Shown here: in pieces, positions 33,479-42,581 of the stretch
How the letters are laid out: each line of letters opens with the position of its first letter
Position numbering within the stretch: position 1 is the stretch's first letter
Assembly (NCBI GenBank): GCA_965219015.1
Contig: CBDCNH010000005.1
Location: 186,001 to 250,000 of the forward strand
DNA length: 64,000 nucleotides
Source of the DNA: CBDCNH01 sp965219015
Lineage (GTDB): Bacteria; Pseudomonadota; Alphaproteobacteria; Rhodobacterales; Rhodobacteraceae
Direction: 5' to 3'
Position numbers and translations under genes: made by a program
Notes under the pieces: model-generated
What the model was told of the DNA's origin: nothing
The model's database searches: none
The model's input: only the letters and a program-made list of their open reading frames with translations

Positions 33479-36400
33479 CTACTTCCCTCCGACGGTGAGC
33501 GCTTCATCGACGAGCGCCGCCTGCTGCGCCTTGTGCTGGCTCGCGAGCCCGGTCGCGGGCGAGGCCGCGGCCTGTCGCCCGACATAGGCCGCGCGACCGC
33601 GTTCTGCGCTGATCCTGCCGAGCGCCCATTCGAGGTTCGGCTCCATGAACGTCCACGCTCCCTGGTTCTTGGGCTCTTCCTGGCACCACACCACCTCGGC
33701 GCCCTTGAAGCGCTCGAGTTCCCGCACGAGGCTCATGGCCGGAAACGGATAGAACTGCTCGACGCGGAGCAGGTACACGTCGTCGATGCCGCGTGCGTCG
33801 CGCTCTTCGAGCAGGTCGTAATAGACCCGGCCCGAACAGAGGACCACGCGCCGGATCCCTTCGTCGGGCTGCAACGTGGTCGCCGAATGGCCCTGCTGCG
33901 CGTCGTCCCAGAGCACGCGGTGGAACGACGAGCCGGTCGTGAAGTCGCTGGCGTCGCTGACCGCCAGCTTGTGCCGCAGCAAGTCCTTGGGCGTCATCAG
34001 CACCAGCGGCTTGCGGAAGCTGCGGTGGAGCTGACGGCGCAGGATGTGGAAGTAGTTCGCGGGCGTGGTGCAATTCGCCACGATCCAGTTGTCGTTCGCC
34101 GACATCTGCAGGAACCGCTCGAGCCGGGCGGAGGAATGTTCCGGCCCCTGGCCCATGTAGCCGTGCGGCAGCAGCATCACGAGGCCCGACATCCTGAGCC
34201 ATTTCGCCTCGCCCGACGAGATGAACTGGTCGAACATGATCTGCGCGCCGTTGGCGAAGTCGCCGAACTGCGCCTCCCACATCACGAGCGCGTTCGGCTC
34301 GGCGAGCGTGTAGCCGTACTCGAAGCCGAGGACCGCATATTCCGACAGCATCGAGTCGATCGCCTCGAAGCGCGCCTGGCCCTCTCGGATGTCGTTGAGC
34401 GGGTAATGCCGCGCCTCGGTCTCCTGGTCGATGAAGGCCGAGTGGCGCTGGCTGAAGGTGCCGCGCGTGCTGTCCTGACCGGAGAGGCGCACCGGGTAGC
34501 CCTCGGTCACGAGGCTGCCGAACGCGAGCGCCTCCGCGGTCGCCCAGTCGAACCCGGTGCCGGTCTCGACCATCTTCACCTTGGCCTCGAGGAGCCGCCC
34601 GACGGTGCGGTGCAGGTGGAAGCCCTCCGGCACCCGCGTCAGCGCGGCACCCACCTCCGCCAGCGTCTCGGGCGCGATCGCCGTCTGCCCGCGCTGGTAG
34701 TCGCCGTCCTCGCGGTGCAGGTGCGACCAGCGCCCGTCGAGCCAGTCGGCCTTGTTGGGCTTGTACTCGCGCCCCGCCTCGAACTCCTCCGTGAGCCGGT
34801 CCTGGAAGCGCTGCTTGGTCGCCTCGATCTCCGCCTCGGGCACCAGCCCCTCGGATGCGAGCCGGTCCGCGTAGAGCTGCAGCGTCGTCTTCTGCGCCTT
34901 GATCCGCGCGTACATCTGCGGCTGGGTGAACATCGGCTCGTCGCCTTCGTTGTGTCCGAAGCGGCGGTAGCAGAAGATGTCGAGCACCACGTCCTTGGCG
35001 AACTTCTGGCGGAACTCGGTCGCGACCCGCGCGGCGTGGACCACCGCCTCCGGGTCGTCACCGTTGACGTGGAAGATCGGCGCCTCGACCATCAGCGCGA
35101 TGTCCGTCGGGTAGGGCGAGGACCGCGAGAACGACGGCGCGGTGGTGAAGCCGATCTGGTTGTTGACGACGATGTGGATCGTCCCGCCGGTGCGGTGCCC
35201 GGTCAGTCCCGAGAGCCCGAAGCATTCCGCCACGACGCCCTGGCCCGCGAAGGCGGCGTCGCCGTGCAAGAGGATCGGCAGCACCGTATGCCGCTGGCGG
35301 TCGCCGTAGTGCTCCTGCTTGGCGCGGACCTTGCCGAGCACCACGGGATCGACCGCCTCGAGGTGCGAGGGGTTGGCGGTGAGGCTGAGGTGGACCGTGT
35401 TGCCGTCGAACTCGCGGTCCGACGAGGCGCCGAGGTGGTACTTCACGTCGCCCGAGCCGTCCACGTCCTCGGGCTTGAAGCTGCCGCCCTGGAATTCGTT
35501 GAAGATCGCGCGGAACGGCTTGCCGAGCACGTTGGCGAGCACCGACAGCCGGCCGCGGTGCGGCATCCCGATGGCGATCTCGCGGACGCCCAGCGCGCCG
35601 CCGCGCTTGATGATCTGCTCCATCGCGGGGATCAGGCTCTCGCCGCCGTCGAGCCCGAAGCGCTTCGTGCCCATGTACTTGACGTTGAGGAACTTCTCGA
35701 AGCCCTCCGCCTCGATGAGCTTGTTGAGGATCGCGCGGCGGCCCTGCTTGGTGAAGCTGATCTCCTTGCCGTAGCCCTCGATCCGCTCCTTCAGCCAGGC
35801 CGCCTGCTCGGGGTCGGAGATGTGCATGTACTGGAGCGCGAAGGTGCCGCAGTAGGTGCGCCGCACGATGTCGACGATCTGGCGCATCGAGGCGAGCTCG
35901 AGGCCGAGCACGTTGTCGATGAAGATCATGCGGTCCATGTCGGCCTCGGTGAAGCCGTAGGACGCGGGGTCGAGCTCGGGGTGGTTGCGGGTGTCGCGCA
36001 TCCCGAGCGGGTCGAGGTCGGCGACGAGGTGGCCGCGGATGCGATAGGCGCGGATGATCATCAGCGCGCGCACCGAATCGAGCACGGCACGGCGGATCTG
36101 CGCGTCGGACACGGTGGTTCCGGCCTCGGCCGCCTTGGCGGCGATCCTGACGGCCGCGGGCGCCGCGTCGGGCCGTGCCTTCGCGTCGGGCCCAGCCTTC
36201 GCGTCCGGGCGGGCCTTCGCTTCAGGCCATTCGCCCGTGAGCGCCGCCGTCAGGTCGTCGGCCGGTGCCACGGGCCAGTCGGTGCGCGCCCAGGACGGGC
36301 CGGACGCCGCCCGCTCCGCGTCGCCGTCGTCGCCGAGCCCGCGGAAGAACTGCGCCCAGGCCGCGTCGACCGCACCCGGATCGCGCGCGTAGCGGGCATA

Positions 36401-36481
36401 GAGCGCGTCGATGTAGTCCGCGTTGCCGCCCTCCAGAAAGGATGAGGCATGGAAGATGTCGTTGGCGGACTGTTCGGTCAT
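33479..36481 (-). CDS. sucA: 2-oxoglutarate dehydrogenase E1
   Basis: SucA decarboxylates 2-oxoglutarate with thiamine diphosphate. The protein has about 1000 residues with the N-terminal SSFLEGGNADYIDALY segment, a low-complexity Lys/Ala/Pro/Asp linker near residues 92-115 built from repeats of the type DAKARP, and a catalytic core with HGDAAFAGQG, NNQIGFTT and the C-terminal QEEPKNQGAW. The ATG at 36481 with GAGG upstream was preferred to a start seven codons earlier. It lies 109 bases after sucD and abuts sucB. Confidence 0.96.
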   Translation of the reverse strand: MTEQSANDIFHASSFLEGGNADYIDALYARYARDPGAVDAAWAQFFRGLGDDGDAERAASGPSWARTDWPVAPADDLTAALTGEWPEAKARPDAKAGPDAKARPDAAPAAVRIAAKAAEAGTTVSDAQIRRAVLDSVRALMIIRAYRIRGHLVADLDPLGMRDTRNHPELDPASYGFTEADMDRMIFIDNVLGLELASMRQIVDIVRRTYCGTFALQYMHISDPEQAAWLKERIEGYGKEISFTKQGRRAILNKLIEAEGFEKFLNVKYMGTKRFGLDGGESLIPAMEQIIKRGGALGVREIAIGMPHRGRLSVLANVLGKPFRAIFNEFQGGSFKPEDVDGSGDVKYHLGASSDREFDGNTVHLSLTANPSHLEAVDPVVLGKVRAKQEHYGDRQRHTVLPILLHGDAAFAGQGVVAECFGLSGLTGHRTGGTIHIVVNNQIGFTTAPSFSRSSPYPTDIALMVEAPIFHVNGDDPEAVVHAARVATEFRQKFAKDVVLDIFCYRRFGHNEGDEPMFTQPQMYARIKAQKTTLQLYADRLASEGLVPEAEIEATKQRFQDRLTEEFEAGREYKPNKADWLDGRWSHLHREDGDYQRGQTAIAPETLAEVGAALTRVPEGFHLHRTVGRLLEAKVKMVETGTGFDWATAEALAFGSLVTEGYPVRLSGQDSTRGTFSQRHSAFIDQETEARHYPLNDIREGQARFEAIDSMLSEYAVLGFEYGYTLAEPNALVMWEAQFGDFANGAQIMFDQFISSGEAKWLRMSGLVMLLPHGYMGQGPEHSSARLERFLQMSANDNWIVANCTTPANYFHILRRQLHRSFRKPLVLMTPKDLLRHKLAVSDASDFTTGSSFHRVLWDDAQQGHSATTLQPDEGIRRVVLCSGRVYYDLLEERDARGIDDVYLLRVEQFYPFPAMSLVRELERFKGAEVVWCQEEPKNQGAWTFMEPNLEWALGRISAERGRAAYVGRQAAASPATGLASQHKAQQAALVDEALTVGGK

Positions 36482-36590
36482 CGGGAGCCTCTCGGGGTGC
36501 AACGCGCGCGGGTGGCGCAGAGATGCGTCCGTTCTAGCGCATCCGCAACGGGAAAGGGCCGACTTTCGCGGCGACGGTGCGGGCCGCGCC

Positions 36591-37472
36591 CTAGCCGATC
36601 GCCGCCAGCACCGCCTCGCCGAGGCCCGCGGGGCTGTCGGCCACCACGATCCCCGCCGCTTTCATCGCCTCGATCTTGCTTTCCGCGTCGCCCTTGCCGC
36701 CCGCGACGATGGCGCCCGCATGGCCCATCCGGCGGCCCTTCGGCGCCGTGCGACCGGCGATGAACCCCGCGACCGGCTTCTTGCGCCCCGCCCGCGCCTC
36801 GTCGATGAGGAACTGCGCGGCCTCCTCCTCCGCCGCTCCGCCGATCTCGCCGATCATGATGATGCTCTGCGTCTCGGGGTCGGCGAGGAAGCGCTCGAGG
36901 ATGTCGATGTGCTCGGTCCCCTTGATCGGGTCGCCGCCGATGCCCACCGCCGAGGACTGCCCGAGCCCCACGTCGGTCGTCTGCTTGACCGCCTCGTAGG
37001 TCAGCGTGCCCGAGCGCGACACCACGCCCACGGAGCCGCGCTTGAAGATGTTGCCGGGCATGATGCCGATCTTGCAGGCGCCGGGGGTCATCACGCCGGG
37101 GCAGTTCGGCCCGATGAGCATCGACCCCGAGCCGTCGAGCGCGCGCTTCACGCGCATCATGTCGAGCACCGGGATGCCTTCGGTGATGCAGACGATGAGC
37201 GGTATGCCCGCGTCGATCGCCTCGAGGATGCTGTCGGCGGCGAACGGGGGCGGCACGTAGATCACGCTCGCGTCGGCTCCCGTCGCCTCCCGCGCCTCGT
37301 GCACGCTGTCGAACACCGGCAGGTCGAGATGCGTCTGCCCGCCCTTCCCGGGCGTCACCCCGCCCACCATGCGCGTGCCGTACGCGATGGCCTGCTCGGA
37401 ATGGAACGTCCCCTGGGAGCCGGTGAAGCCCTGGCAGATGACACGGGTGGTGGAGTCGACGAGGATGGACAT
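36591..37472 (-). CDS. sucD: succinate-CoA ligase subunit alpha
   Basis: SucD forms with SucC the enzyme that makes ATP or GTP from succinyl-CoA. The 293-residue protein has the CoA-binding Rossmann part (QGFTGSQGTFHSEQAI), the segment GPNCPGVMTPG, and the phosphohistidine loop GHAGAI. It starts five bases after the small secreted protein gene that separates it from sucC, so all three are co-transcribed. Confidence 0.97.
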   Translation of the reverse strand: MSILVDSTTRVICQGFTGSQGTFHSEQAIAYGTRMVGGVTPGKGGQTHLDLPVFDSVHEAREATGADASVIYVPPPFAADSILEAIDAGIPLIVCITEGIPVLDMMRVKRALDGSGSMLIGPNCPGVMTPGACKIGIMPGNIFKRGSVGVVSRSGTLTYEAVKQTTDVGLGQSSAVGIGGDPIKGTEHIDILERFLADPETQSIIMIGEIGGAAEEEAAQFLIDEARAGRKKPVAGFIAGRTAPKGRRMGHAGAIVAGGKGDAESKIEAMKAAGIVVADSPAGLGEAVLAAIG

Positions 37473-37477
37473 GATGC

Positions 37478-37963
37478 CTAGGAACCTTCAAGGAGTGCGC
37501 GCAGATAAACGGACCCGTCCGGCGCGCGGAACGGGCCCACGGTCATGAACGTGCCGTCGGGCCCACGCGCTTGCGTCGTGCCAGCATCCGGGTCGACGCC
37601 CATGTCCGATCCGCCGGACGCGGCGAGCGTGGCGCCGGCGAAAGCGAAGCCGATGACGTTCGTGTCGTCGTCCGAACTGAACACCATCGAGCAGTCGCCC
37701 TCCACGTGGAACGAGAGGTCGAGCGTCGGGTGATAGTAAGTCCCGGTCTCGGGGTTGCGGGCGAGGCGGTCGGCCTCCAGGACCGCACGCGCGCCTCGGA
37801 AGGACGGCGCCGTGCGCAGGCACACCGCCTCGAAGAACTTGACGGCCGTGTCCACGGGCACGGGGCTGTCCCCGAGCGGCGGGATGCCCCCTTGGGCGTG
37901 GGCAGCGCCTGCGCCCAGCGCGAGAAGCGCCGCCGAGAGCCGGAGGCCGCGAACTGCGCTCAC
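37478..37963 (-). CDS. small secreted protein between sucC and sucD
   Basis: The 161-residue protein begins with a signal peptide (MSAVRGLRLSAALLALGAGAAHA, cleavage after AHA, stated here by region residues 1-23). The rest is a soluble domain with two cysteines (residues 48 and 91), the phrase DTAVKFFEAVC and the stretch CSMVFSSDDD. No function is known. The GTG start overlaps the sucC stop (GTGA) and sucD follows after five bases, so a periplasmic protein is embedded in a cytosolic TCA operon. I regard it as a true gene because of the intact signal and coupling. Confidence 0.75.
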   Translation of the reverse strand: MSAVRGLRLSAALLALGAGAAHAQGGIPPLGDSPVPVDTAVKFFEAVCLRTAPSFRGARAVLEADRLARNPETGTYYHPTLDLSFHVEGDCSMVFSSDDDTNVIGFAFAGATLAASGGSDMGVDPDAGTTQARGPDGTFMTVGPFRAPDGSVYLRALLEGS

Positions 37964-39153
37964 CCCCGCACCGCCTGCACGATCTTCTCCGCGCCGTCCT
38001 TGAGGTCGTCCGCGGCGATCACGTCGAGGCCGGAGGTGCGGATGATCTCCTTGCCCTTCTCGACGTTGGTGCCCTCGAGGCGGACCACCAAGGGCACCTT
38101 CAGGCCGACTTCCTTGACCGCGGCGATGACGCCCTCCGCGATCACGTCGCAGCGCATGATGCCGCCGAAGATGTTGACGAGGATGCCCTTCACCTGCGGG
38201 TCCGAGGTGATGATCTTGAACGCCTCCGTCACCTTCTCGCGGGTGGCGCCGCCGCCCACGTCGAGGAAGTTGGCGGGGGCCGCGCCGTAGAGCTTGATGA
38301 TGTCCATCGTCGCCATCGCGAGGCCGGCGCCGTTGACCATGCAGCCGATCTCGCCGTCGAGCGCGATGTAGTTGAGGTCGAACTTGGAGGCGGCGAGCTC
38401 CTTGGCGTCCTCCTCGGTCTCGTCGCGCAGCGCCGCGATGTCGGGGTGGCGGTAGATCGCGTTGCCGTCGAAGCTCATCTTGGCGTCGAGGCACTTGATC
38501 TCGCCCGCCGTCGTGAGGACCAGCGGGTTGATCTCGAGCATCTCGCAGTCCTTCTCGGTGAAGAGCCGGTAGAGCGTCTCGATCAGCGCCACGCACTGCT
38601 TGACCTGCCGGCCCTCGAGGCCGAGCGCGAAGGCGACGCGGCGGCCGTGCCAGGGCTGGATGCCGGTCGCGGGATCGACGGAAAACGTCTCGATGCGCTC
38701 GGGGGTCGAGGCGGCGACCTCCTCGATGTCCATGCCGCCTTCGGTCGAGACCACGATGGAGATGCGGCTCGAGCCGCGGTCGACGAGGAACGCGAGGTAG
38801 AACTCGCGGTCAACGTCGGAGCCGTCCTCGATGTAGACGCGGTTGACCTGCTTGCCGGCGGGTCCGGTCTGGTGCGTCACGAGGGTACGGCCGAGCATCC
38901 GCTCCGCCTCCGCGGCCGCCTCGCCAACCGAGCGGGCAAGGCGCACCCCGCCCTTCTCGCCGGCGGCGGTCTCGAGGAAGTGGCCCTTGCCGCGCCCGCC
39001 CGCGTGGATCTGCGCCTTCACGACCCAGAGCGGCCCGTCCATCGCGCCGGCGGCGGTCTTGGCCTCCTCGGCACGCGTCACGGGGCCGCCATCGGACACC
39101 GGCGCGCCGTAGCTCCGCAGCAGCGCCTTCGCCTGGTATTCGTGAATGTTCAT
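37960..39153 (-). CDS. sucC: succinate-CoA ligase subunit beta
   Basis: The 397-residue protein is the ATP-grasp beta subunit (MNIHEYQAKALL at the start, the nucleotide loop VKAQIHAGGRGKGHF, the metal-binding LEINPLV, and the NIFGGIMRCD segment near the C-terminus). It is the first gene of the operon sucC-orf-sucD-sucA-sucB. The ATG 39153 gives the standard N-terminus; 11 extra codons upstream are not conserved. Confidence 0.97.
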   Translation of the reverse strand: MNIHEYQAKALLRSYGAPVSDGGPVTRAEEAKTAAGAMDGPLWVVKAQIHAGGRGKGHFLETAAGEKGGVRLARSVGEAAAEAERMLGRTLVTHQTGPAGKQVNRVYIEDGSDVDREFYLAFLVDRGSSRISIVVSTEGGMDIEEVAASTPERIETFSVDPATGIQPWHGRRVAFALGLEGRQVKQCVALIETLYRLFTEKDCEMLEINPLVLTTAGEIKCLDAKMSFDGNAIYRHPDIAALRDETEEDAKELAASKFDLNYIALDGEIGCMVNGAGLAMATMDIIKLYGAAPANFLDVGGGATREKVTEAFKIITSDPQVKGILVNIFGGIMRCDVIAEGVIAAVKEVGLKVPLVVRLEGTNVEKGKEIIRTSGLDVIAADDLKDGAEKIVQAVRG

Positions 39154-39496
39154 CGCCCGTCCGCTCCCTTGCCGCAAACCCGTCATGGCACGGTCCGCGC
39201 GCCGCGTTAAGCGGTTTTGGCTCGGACAGGAGCTCGGGGCGGGCTCGGACCGGGGCTCGGACCCGACATACGAGGTTGTGGACCGAAGTGGCGGCGCCGC
39301 TACACCCGTTCGACATCCTAAAATCCCGTTAACGAAGACTAGCGTTTACCTTTGTTAAACCCTGAAGATATGCTATATTTTTCTTCGGATTTGCACAATC
39401 GGCCGGACCTCAGGGAGGCACGGTGCGCTGAATGCGAGTCTTTCTACCCCGGCCCGCCAGCCGGTCATCAGTGCTCAACTTATGAGGTATCTACCC
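39154..39496. promoter_or_regulatory. divergent control region between sucC and the VPLPA-CTERM-like gene
   Basis: This gene-free stretch of 343 bases turns AT-rich between about 39310 and 39405, unlike its surroundings. A good + strand promoter lies inside it: TTGTTA (39352-39357), 16 bases, TATATT (39374-39379), with a leader of about 110 bases to the VPLPA-type gene. GTTAAC-like repeats occur near 39328 and 39354. The sucC promoter must also lie here, but I could not place it with confidence. Confidence 0.5.
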
Positions 39497-40138
39497 ATGC
39501 GCTCGCTTCTGTTCTCCACGGCCCTCGCGGGTCTCTCGGTGGTCGGCGTCTCCGCCGCCGGCGCCGCCACGCTCGACTTCGTGTCCTACGCCGCCAGCAA
39601 TGAGGGCGGCGTTCCGTCGGGGACGACCATCAACTTCGACGGCCTCGACGTCACCTTCACGTCGAACTTCAATCCCTACTTCGACGATCTGCTCGGCAAG
39701 AAACCGGCCGGTCTCGGGGTTTGCAAAAATCTCGCCTCCGACGGCGACTGCAAGCCTGACTCCGACGACAACATCTCGACGACCGAGTTCGTGACGCTTT
39801 CGTTCTCGAAGGCTCAGGACCTCAGCGGGTTCTCGTTCACCGACGATCTGCACAACAACCTCAACGCCACGTCGAAGTCGCTCCTGATCAGCCTGAACGG
39901 CGGCGACAGCATGAGCTACAAGTTCAAGAACGCCGTTGCCTCGACGTTCTCCAGCGTGTTCGACATCACCTTCGCGTACGGCGGTGACAAGCCGAACGAC
40001 TTCTACGTCAACCTGCTGACGGCGACGCCGTCGGCCGTGCCGGTTCCGGCAGCGGCGCCGCTTCTCGCGCTCGCGCTCGGCGGCATCGGGGCGGTGCGTC
40101 TGCGCCGCCGGACGAAGGCTTCGGGCACGCAGGCCTGA
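39497..40138 (+). CDS. VPLPA-CTERM-like sorting-signal surface protein
   Basis: The 213-residue protein has a signal peptide (cleavage near AGA-ATL, residue 24), a beta-rich exported domain with one Cys pair (CKNLASDGDC), and a C-terminal sorting tripartite end: VPVPAAAP, a hydrophobic helix, and RLRRR. This is the VPLPA-CTERM arrangement, cleaved and anchored by an exosortase-like system in related bacteria. No exosortase gene is in the window. GAGG eight bases before the ATG at 39497 supports this start over the ATG at 39482. Base use is less GC-rich than in its neighbours. The protein's role is unknown. Confidence 0.75.
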   Translation: MRSLLFSTALAGLSVVGVSAAGAATLDFVSYAASNEGGVPSGTTINFDGLDVTFTSNFNPYFDDLLGKKPAGLGVCKNLASDGDCKPDSDDNISTTEFVTLSFSKAQDLSGFSFTDDLHNNLNATSKSLLISLNGGDSMSYKFKNAVASTFSSVFDITFAYGGDKPNDFYVNLLTATPSAVPVPAAAPLLALALGGIGAVRLRRRTKASGTQA

Positions 40139-40145
40139 CAACCAC

Positions 40146-40173
40146 GGGCGGCGGGTTGCCCCACCCGCCGCCC
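40146..40173. terminator. bidirectional hairpin terminator between the VPLPA-type gene and mdh
   Basis: A perfect 11-base stem GGGCGGCGGGT (40146-40156) and ACCCGCCGCCC (40163-40173) closes the loop TGCCCC between two convergent genes. No T-run is present. The place and strength suggest it ends transcripts from both sides. Confidence 0.6.
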
Positions 40174-40182
40174 GATGGCGCC

Positions 40183-41145
40183 TCATGCAAGGGTCGCGTC
40201 GATCCCCTTGCAGGCCGCCACGAGGCCCTTCACCGCATCGACGGACTTCTCCATCATCGCCTGCTCGTCGCGGTTCAGCGTGATCGCCACCACCCGCTCG
40301 ATCCCGCCCGCCCCGATGACCGCCGGCACGCCGACGTACATCCCGGAAAGACCGTAAGCGCCGTCGACCCAGGCGGCGCACGGCAGAACGCGCTTCTGAT
40401 CCTTGAGGTACGCCTCCGCCATCTCGATGGCGCTCGTCGCCGGCGCGTAGAACGCCGAGCCGGTCTTCAGGAGGCCCACGATCTCGGCGCCGCCGTCGCG
40501 GGTCCGCTGCACGATGGCGTCCAGACGGTCCTGCGTCGTCCAGCCCATCGCCACCAGGTCCGGCAGCGGGATGCCCGCCACGGTCGAGTAGCGCACGAGC
40601 GGGACCATGCTGTCGCCGTGTCCGCCAAGGACGAACGCCGTCACGTCGCGCATGGAGACGCCGAACTCGAGGCTGAGGAAGTGCCGGAACCGCGCACTGT
40701 CGAGCACGCCCGCCATGCCGACGACCTTCTCGTGCGGCAGGCCGGAAAATTCTCGAAGCGCCCAGACCATCGCGTCGAGCGGATTGGTGATGCAGATGAC
40801 GAAAGCGTCGGGCGCATGCGTGCGGATGCCCTCGCCCACGGACTTCATGACCTTGAGGTTGATGCCGAGGAGGTCGTCGCGGCTCATGCCCGGCTTCCGC
40901 GGCACGCCGGCGGTGACGATGCAGACGTCCGCACCGGCGATGTCGGCGTAGTCCGAAGTGCCGGCCATCTCGGCATCGAAGCGCGCGGCGGGCCCGGACT
41001 GCGCGATATCGAGCGCCTTGCCCTGCGGCGTGCCTTCGGCGATGTCGAAGAGCGTGACGTCGCCGAGCTCCTTGATCGCCGCGAGATGCGCGAGCGTGCC
41101 GCCGATCTGCCCGGCGCCGATCAGCGCGATCTTCGGTCTCGACAT
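40183..41145 (-). CDS. mdh: malate dehydrogenase
   Basis: Mdh oxidises malate to oxaloacetate with NAD. The 320-residue protein is the LDH-like type: NAD loop ALIGAGQIGGTLA, the substrate arginine loop AGVPRKPGMSRDDLL, and the catalytic histidine in VLGGHGDSMVPL. GGAG lies seven bases before the ATG at 41145. It is upstream of the suc operon in the same direction but separated from it by the + strand VPLPA-type gene. Confidence 0.97.
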   Translation of the reverse strand: MSRPKIALIGAGQIGGTLAHLAAIKELGDVTLFDIAEGTPQGKALDIAQSGPAARFDAEMAGTSDYADIAGADVCIVTAGVPRKPGMSRDDLLGINLKVMKSVGEGIRTHAPDAFVICITNPLDAMVWALREFSGLPHEKVVGMAGVLDSARFRHFLSLEFGVSMRDVTAFVLGGHGDSMVPLVRYSTVAGIPLPDLVAMGWTTQDRLDAIVQRTRDGGAEIVGLLKTGSAFYAPATSAIEMAEAYLKDQKRVLPCAAWVDGAYGLSGMYVGVPAVIGAGGIERVVAITLNRDEQAMMEKSVDAVKGLVAACKGIDATLA

Positions 41146-41238
41146 GGATGATCTCCGGATTGCTGAGGTGCGGCGATGCCTACCGGCTCGACCCCCTTCA
41201 CGCAAGTCCGGCCCGGACGAGGACCCCCACCAGAGGCT

Positions 41239-41568
41239 TCAGACGTGATCGCCCTTTGCCGGGAGCTTGTCGCCGAGCGCCTCGAAACCGTCGCCCGACG
41301 CGACGAGGCAGCTCACGCCGGTCGGCAGCGTCATCAGCATCGACCAGGTGCCGGTCGCGTCGGAGGCAAAGACCTCCATGACCGTCCGGTTCGCCGCAAG
41401 CCCGATGCTGCGCCGCGTCTCGCCGTATTTGCTGGCAAGCTTGTCGAGCACCGCCGTGCGCGCGTCGCATTGCGCGCCGCGCGGCGGCGCCACGGGCTCG
41501 GCGCGGGCCGTGGCGGGGCACGCGAGGAACGGAAGCACGAGCGTCGTCATGGCAAGGAAGGAACGCAT
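41239..41568 (-). CDS. small exported protein of unknown function
   Basis: The 109-residue protein has a signal peptide with cleavage after ARA (residue 22-23), followed by a small domain with two cysteines (C34 and C88) and the segment LDKLASKYGETRRSIGLAANR. The remainder resembles short exported proteins of this bacterial order with no assigned role. GGGAGA precedes the ATG 41568. A conserved core suggests a true gene, but nothing indicates function. Confidence 0.7.
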   Translation of the reverse strand: MRSFLAMTTLVLPFLACPATARAEPVAPPRGAQCDARTAVLDKLASKYGETRRSIGLAANRTVMEVFASDATGTWSMLMTLPTGVSCLVASGDGFEALGDKLPAKGDHV

Positions 41569-41917
41569 CCGAAGTCTCCCTGGCGGGCGGGTGTGAGGCC
41601 GGTCGTGCCGCGGCGCAGCCCGGAAGCGCCGCGGTTCGGTCGCGATCGCTGCGCCTGCCTCGGCCCGAAGCACCGGCCGGTCCTGTTGCCGCTTTCGCGG
41701 ACTGAGGGTGGGCGCGCACGTGGTAAAGATCGATTAATCGCGCGCCCGCGGCCGGCGTTGCGGCGAAAGTGCCACGCTTCGCGCAGAGCGGCTGCGTAAA
41801 AATGTGACACCCTGCCCGAAGCACGGGCGGCGCCCGGAGCTGCGACACGGAAAGCGTAGCGCCGCCGGCGCTGACGCGGCATAGATCGTGTCGGGGAGCC
41901 GGGAAGGGATGTCGGGC
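41569..41917. other. divergent intergenic stretch, 349 bases
   Basis: No gene was recognised here. It contains a perfect 10-base palindrome CGATTAATCG (41731-41740) in the only AT-rich spot of the region, a possible regulator site between the exported protein gene and nnrU. No clear promoter pair was found. Confidence 0.35.
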
Positions 41918-42472
41918 ATGCCGTTGCTGATCGTGGGCCTCGCCTTGTGGGTTCTGCCGCACCTCTTCAAGCGGTTCGCGCCGACGGCGAGGGCGCGGCT
42001 CGGCGACCCCGGCAAGGGGCTCGTCGCGCTCTGCATCGTGGCCGCCATCGCGCTGATGGCCTACGGCTACGCCCATGCGCCCTACGAGCCGCTCTACGAT
42101 CCGCTGCCCGGCATCGGGCACCTCAACAACCTTCTGATGGTCTTCGCCGTCGTGATCTTCGGTGCCGGCATGTCAAAGGGCGTGCTCTGGACGCGCATCC
42201 GGCATCCGCAGCTCTGGGGCGTGACGATCTGGTCCGTGGCCCATCTCATCGTCAACGGCGACGTGGCTTCCGTCTGGCTGTTCGGAACGCTGGGAGTGTG
42301 GGCCGTCCTCGAGATGGCGCTTCTCAACCGCGCCGGTCCGTGGATCCGTCCTGCATCCGGCGGCTGGCGGCGCGACGCGGGACTCGTCGCGGTCGCGGCC
42401 GTCGCCTATGCGGTCATCGCGGCGATTCACATCTGGGCCGGCCACAACCCGTTCCTCGGCACCTACGCTTGA
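41918..42472 (+). CDS. NnrU family membrane protein
   Basis: The protein of about 184 residues has five or six hydrophobic helices and the family sequence features LLIVGLALWVLPHLFKRFAP at the start and RHPQLWGVTIWSVAHLIVNGD in the middle. NnrU was first described next to nitrite and nitric oxide reductase genes and is related to isoprenoid-quinone-type membrane enzymes; its reaction is not established. The ATG at 41918 has GGAAGGG upstream; ATG 41909 or GTG 41888 are alternatives. It lies just before sdhC. Confidence 0.82.
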   Translation: MPLLIVGLALWVLPHLFKRFAPTARARLGDPGKGLVALCIVAAIALMAYGYAHAPYEPLYDPLPGIGHLNNLLMVFAVVIFGAGMSKGVLWTRIRHPQLWGVTIWSVAHLIVNGDVASVWLFGTLGVWAVLEMALLNRAGPWIRPASGGWRRDAGLVAVAAVAYAVIAAIHIWAGHNPFLGTYA

Positions 42473-42509
42473 GGTAGGGGGGCGGCAATCGGCCCCTCCC
42501 GCTGGCGGG

Positions 42510-42537
42510 GTGACAACGCGGCAGAAGCGGTTATCTA
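42510..42537 (+). promoter_or_regulatory. predicted sdhCDAB promoter
   Basis: GTGACA (42510-42515) and TATCTA (42532-42537) are 16 bases apart and 45 bases before the sdhC ATG. The -35 is a 5 of 6 match, the -10 is weaker. Confidence 0.4.
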
Positions 42538-42581
42538 GGTCACGAGATCAACCGCAAGCCAGGACAAGGACGCTCCACCCG

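Noticed and set aside
36175..36245. Repeat-like run in the start of sucA that could be a DNA repeat
   Set aside because: It encodes the flexible Lys/Ala/Pro/Asp linker of SucA and stays in frame, so it is a protein low-complexity region.
31622..36445. Very long open frame on the + strand across sucB and sucA (1607 codons)
   Set aside because: It lies antisense to two certain genes and is rich in Arg, Gly, Leu, Val, Asp and His as expected from GC-rich codon reversal. No domain is recognisable.
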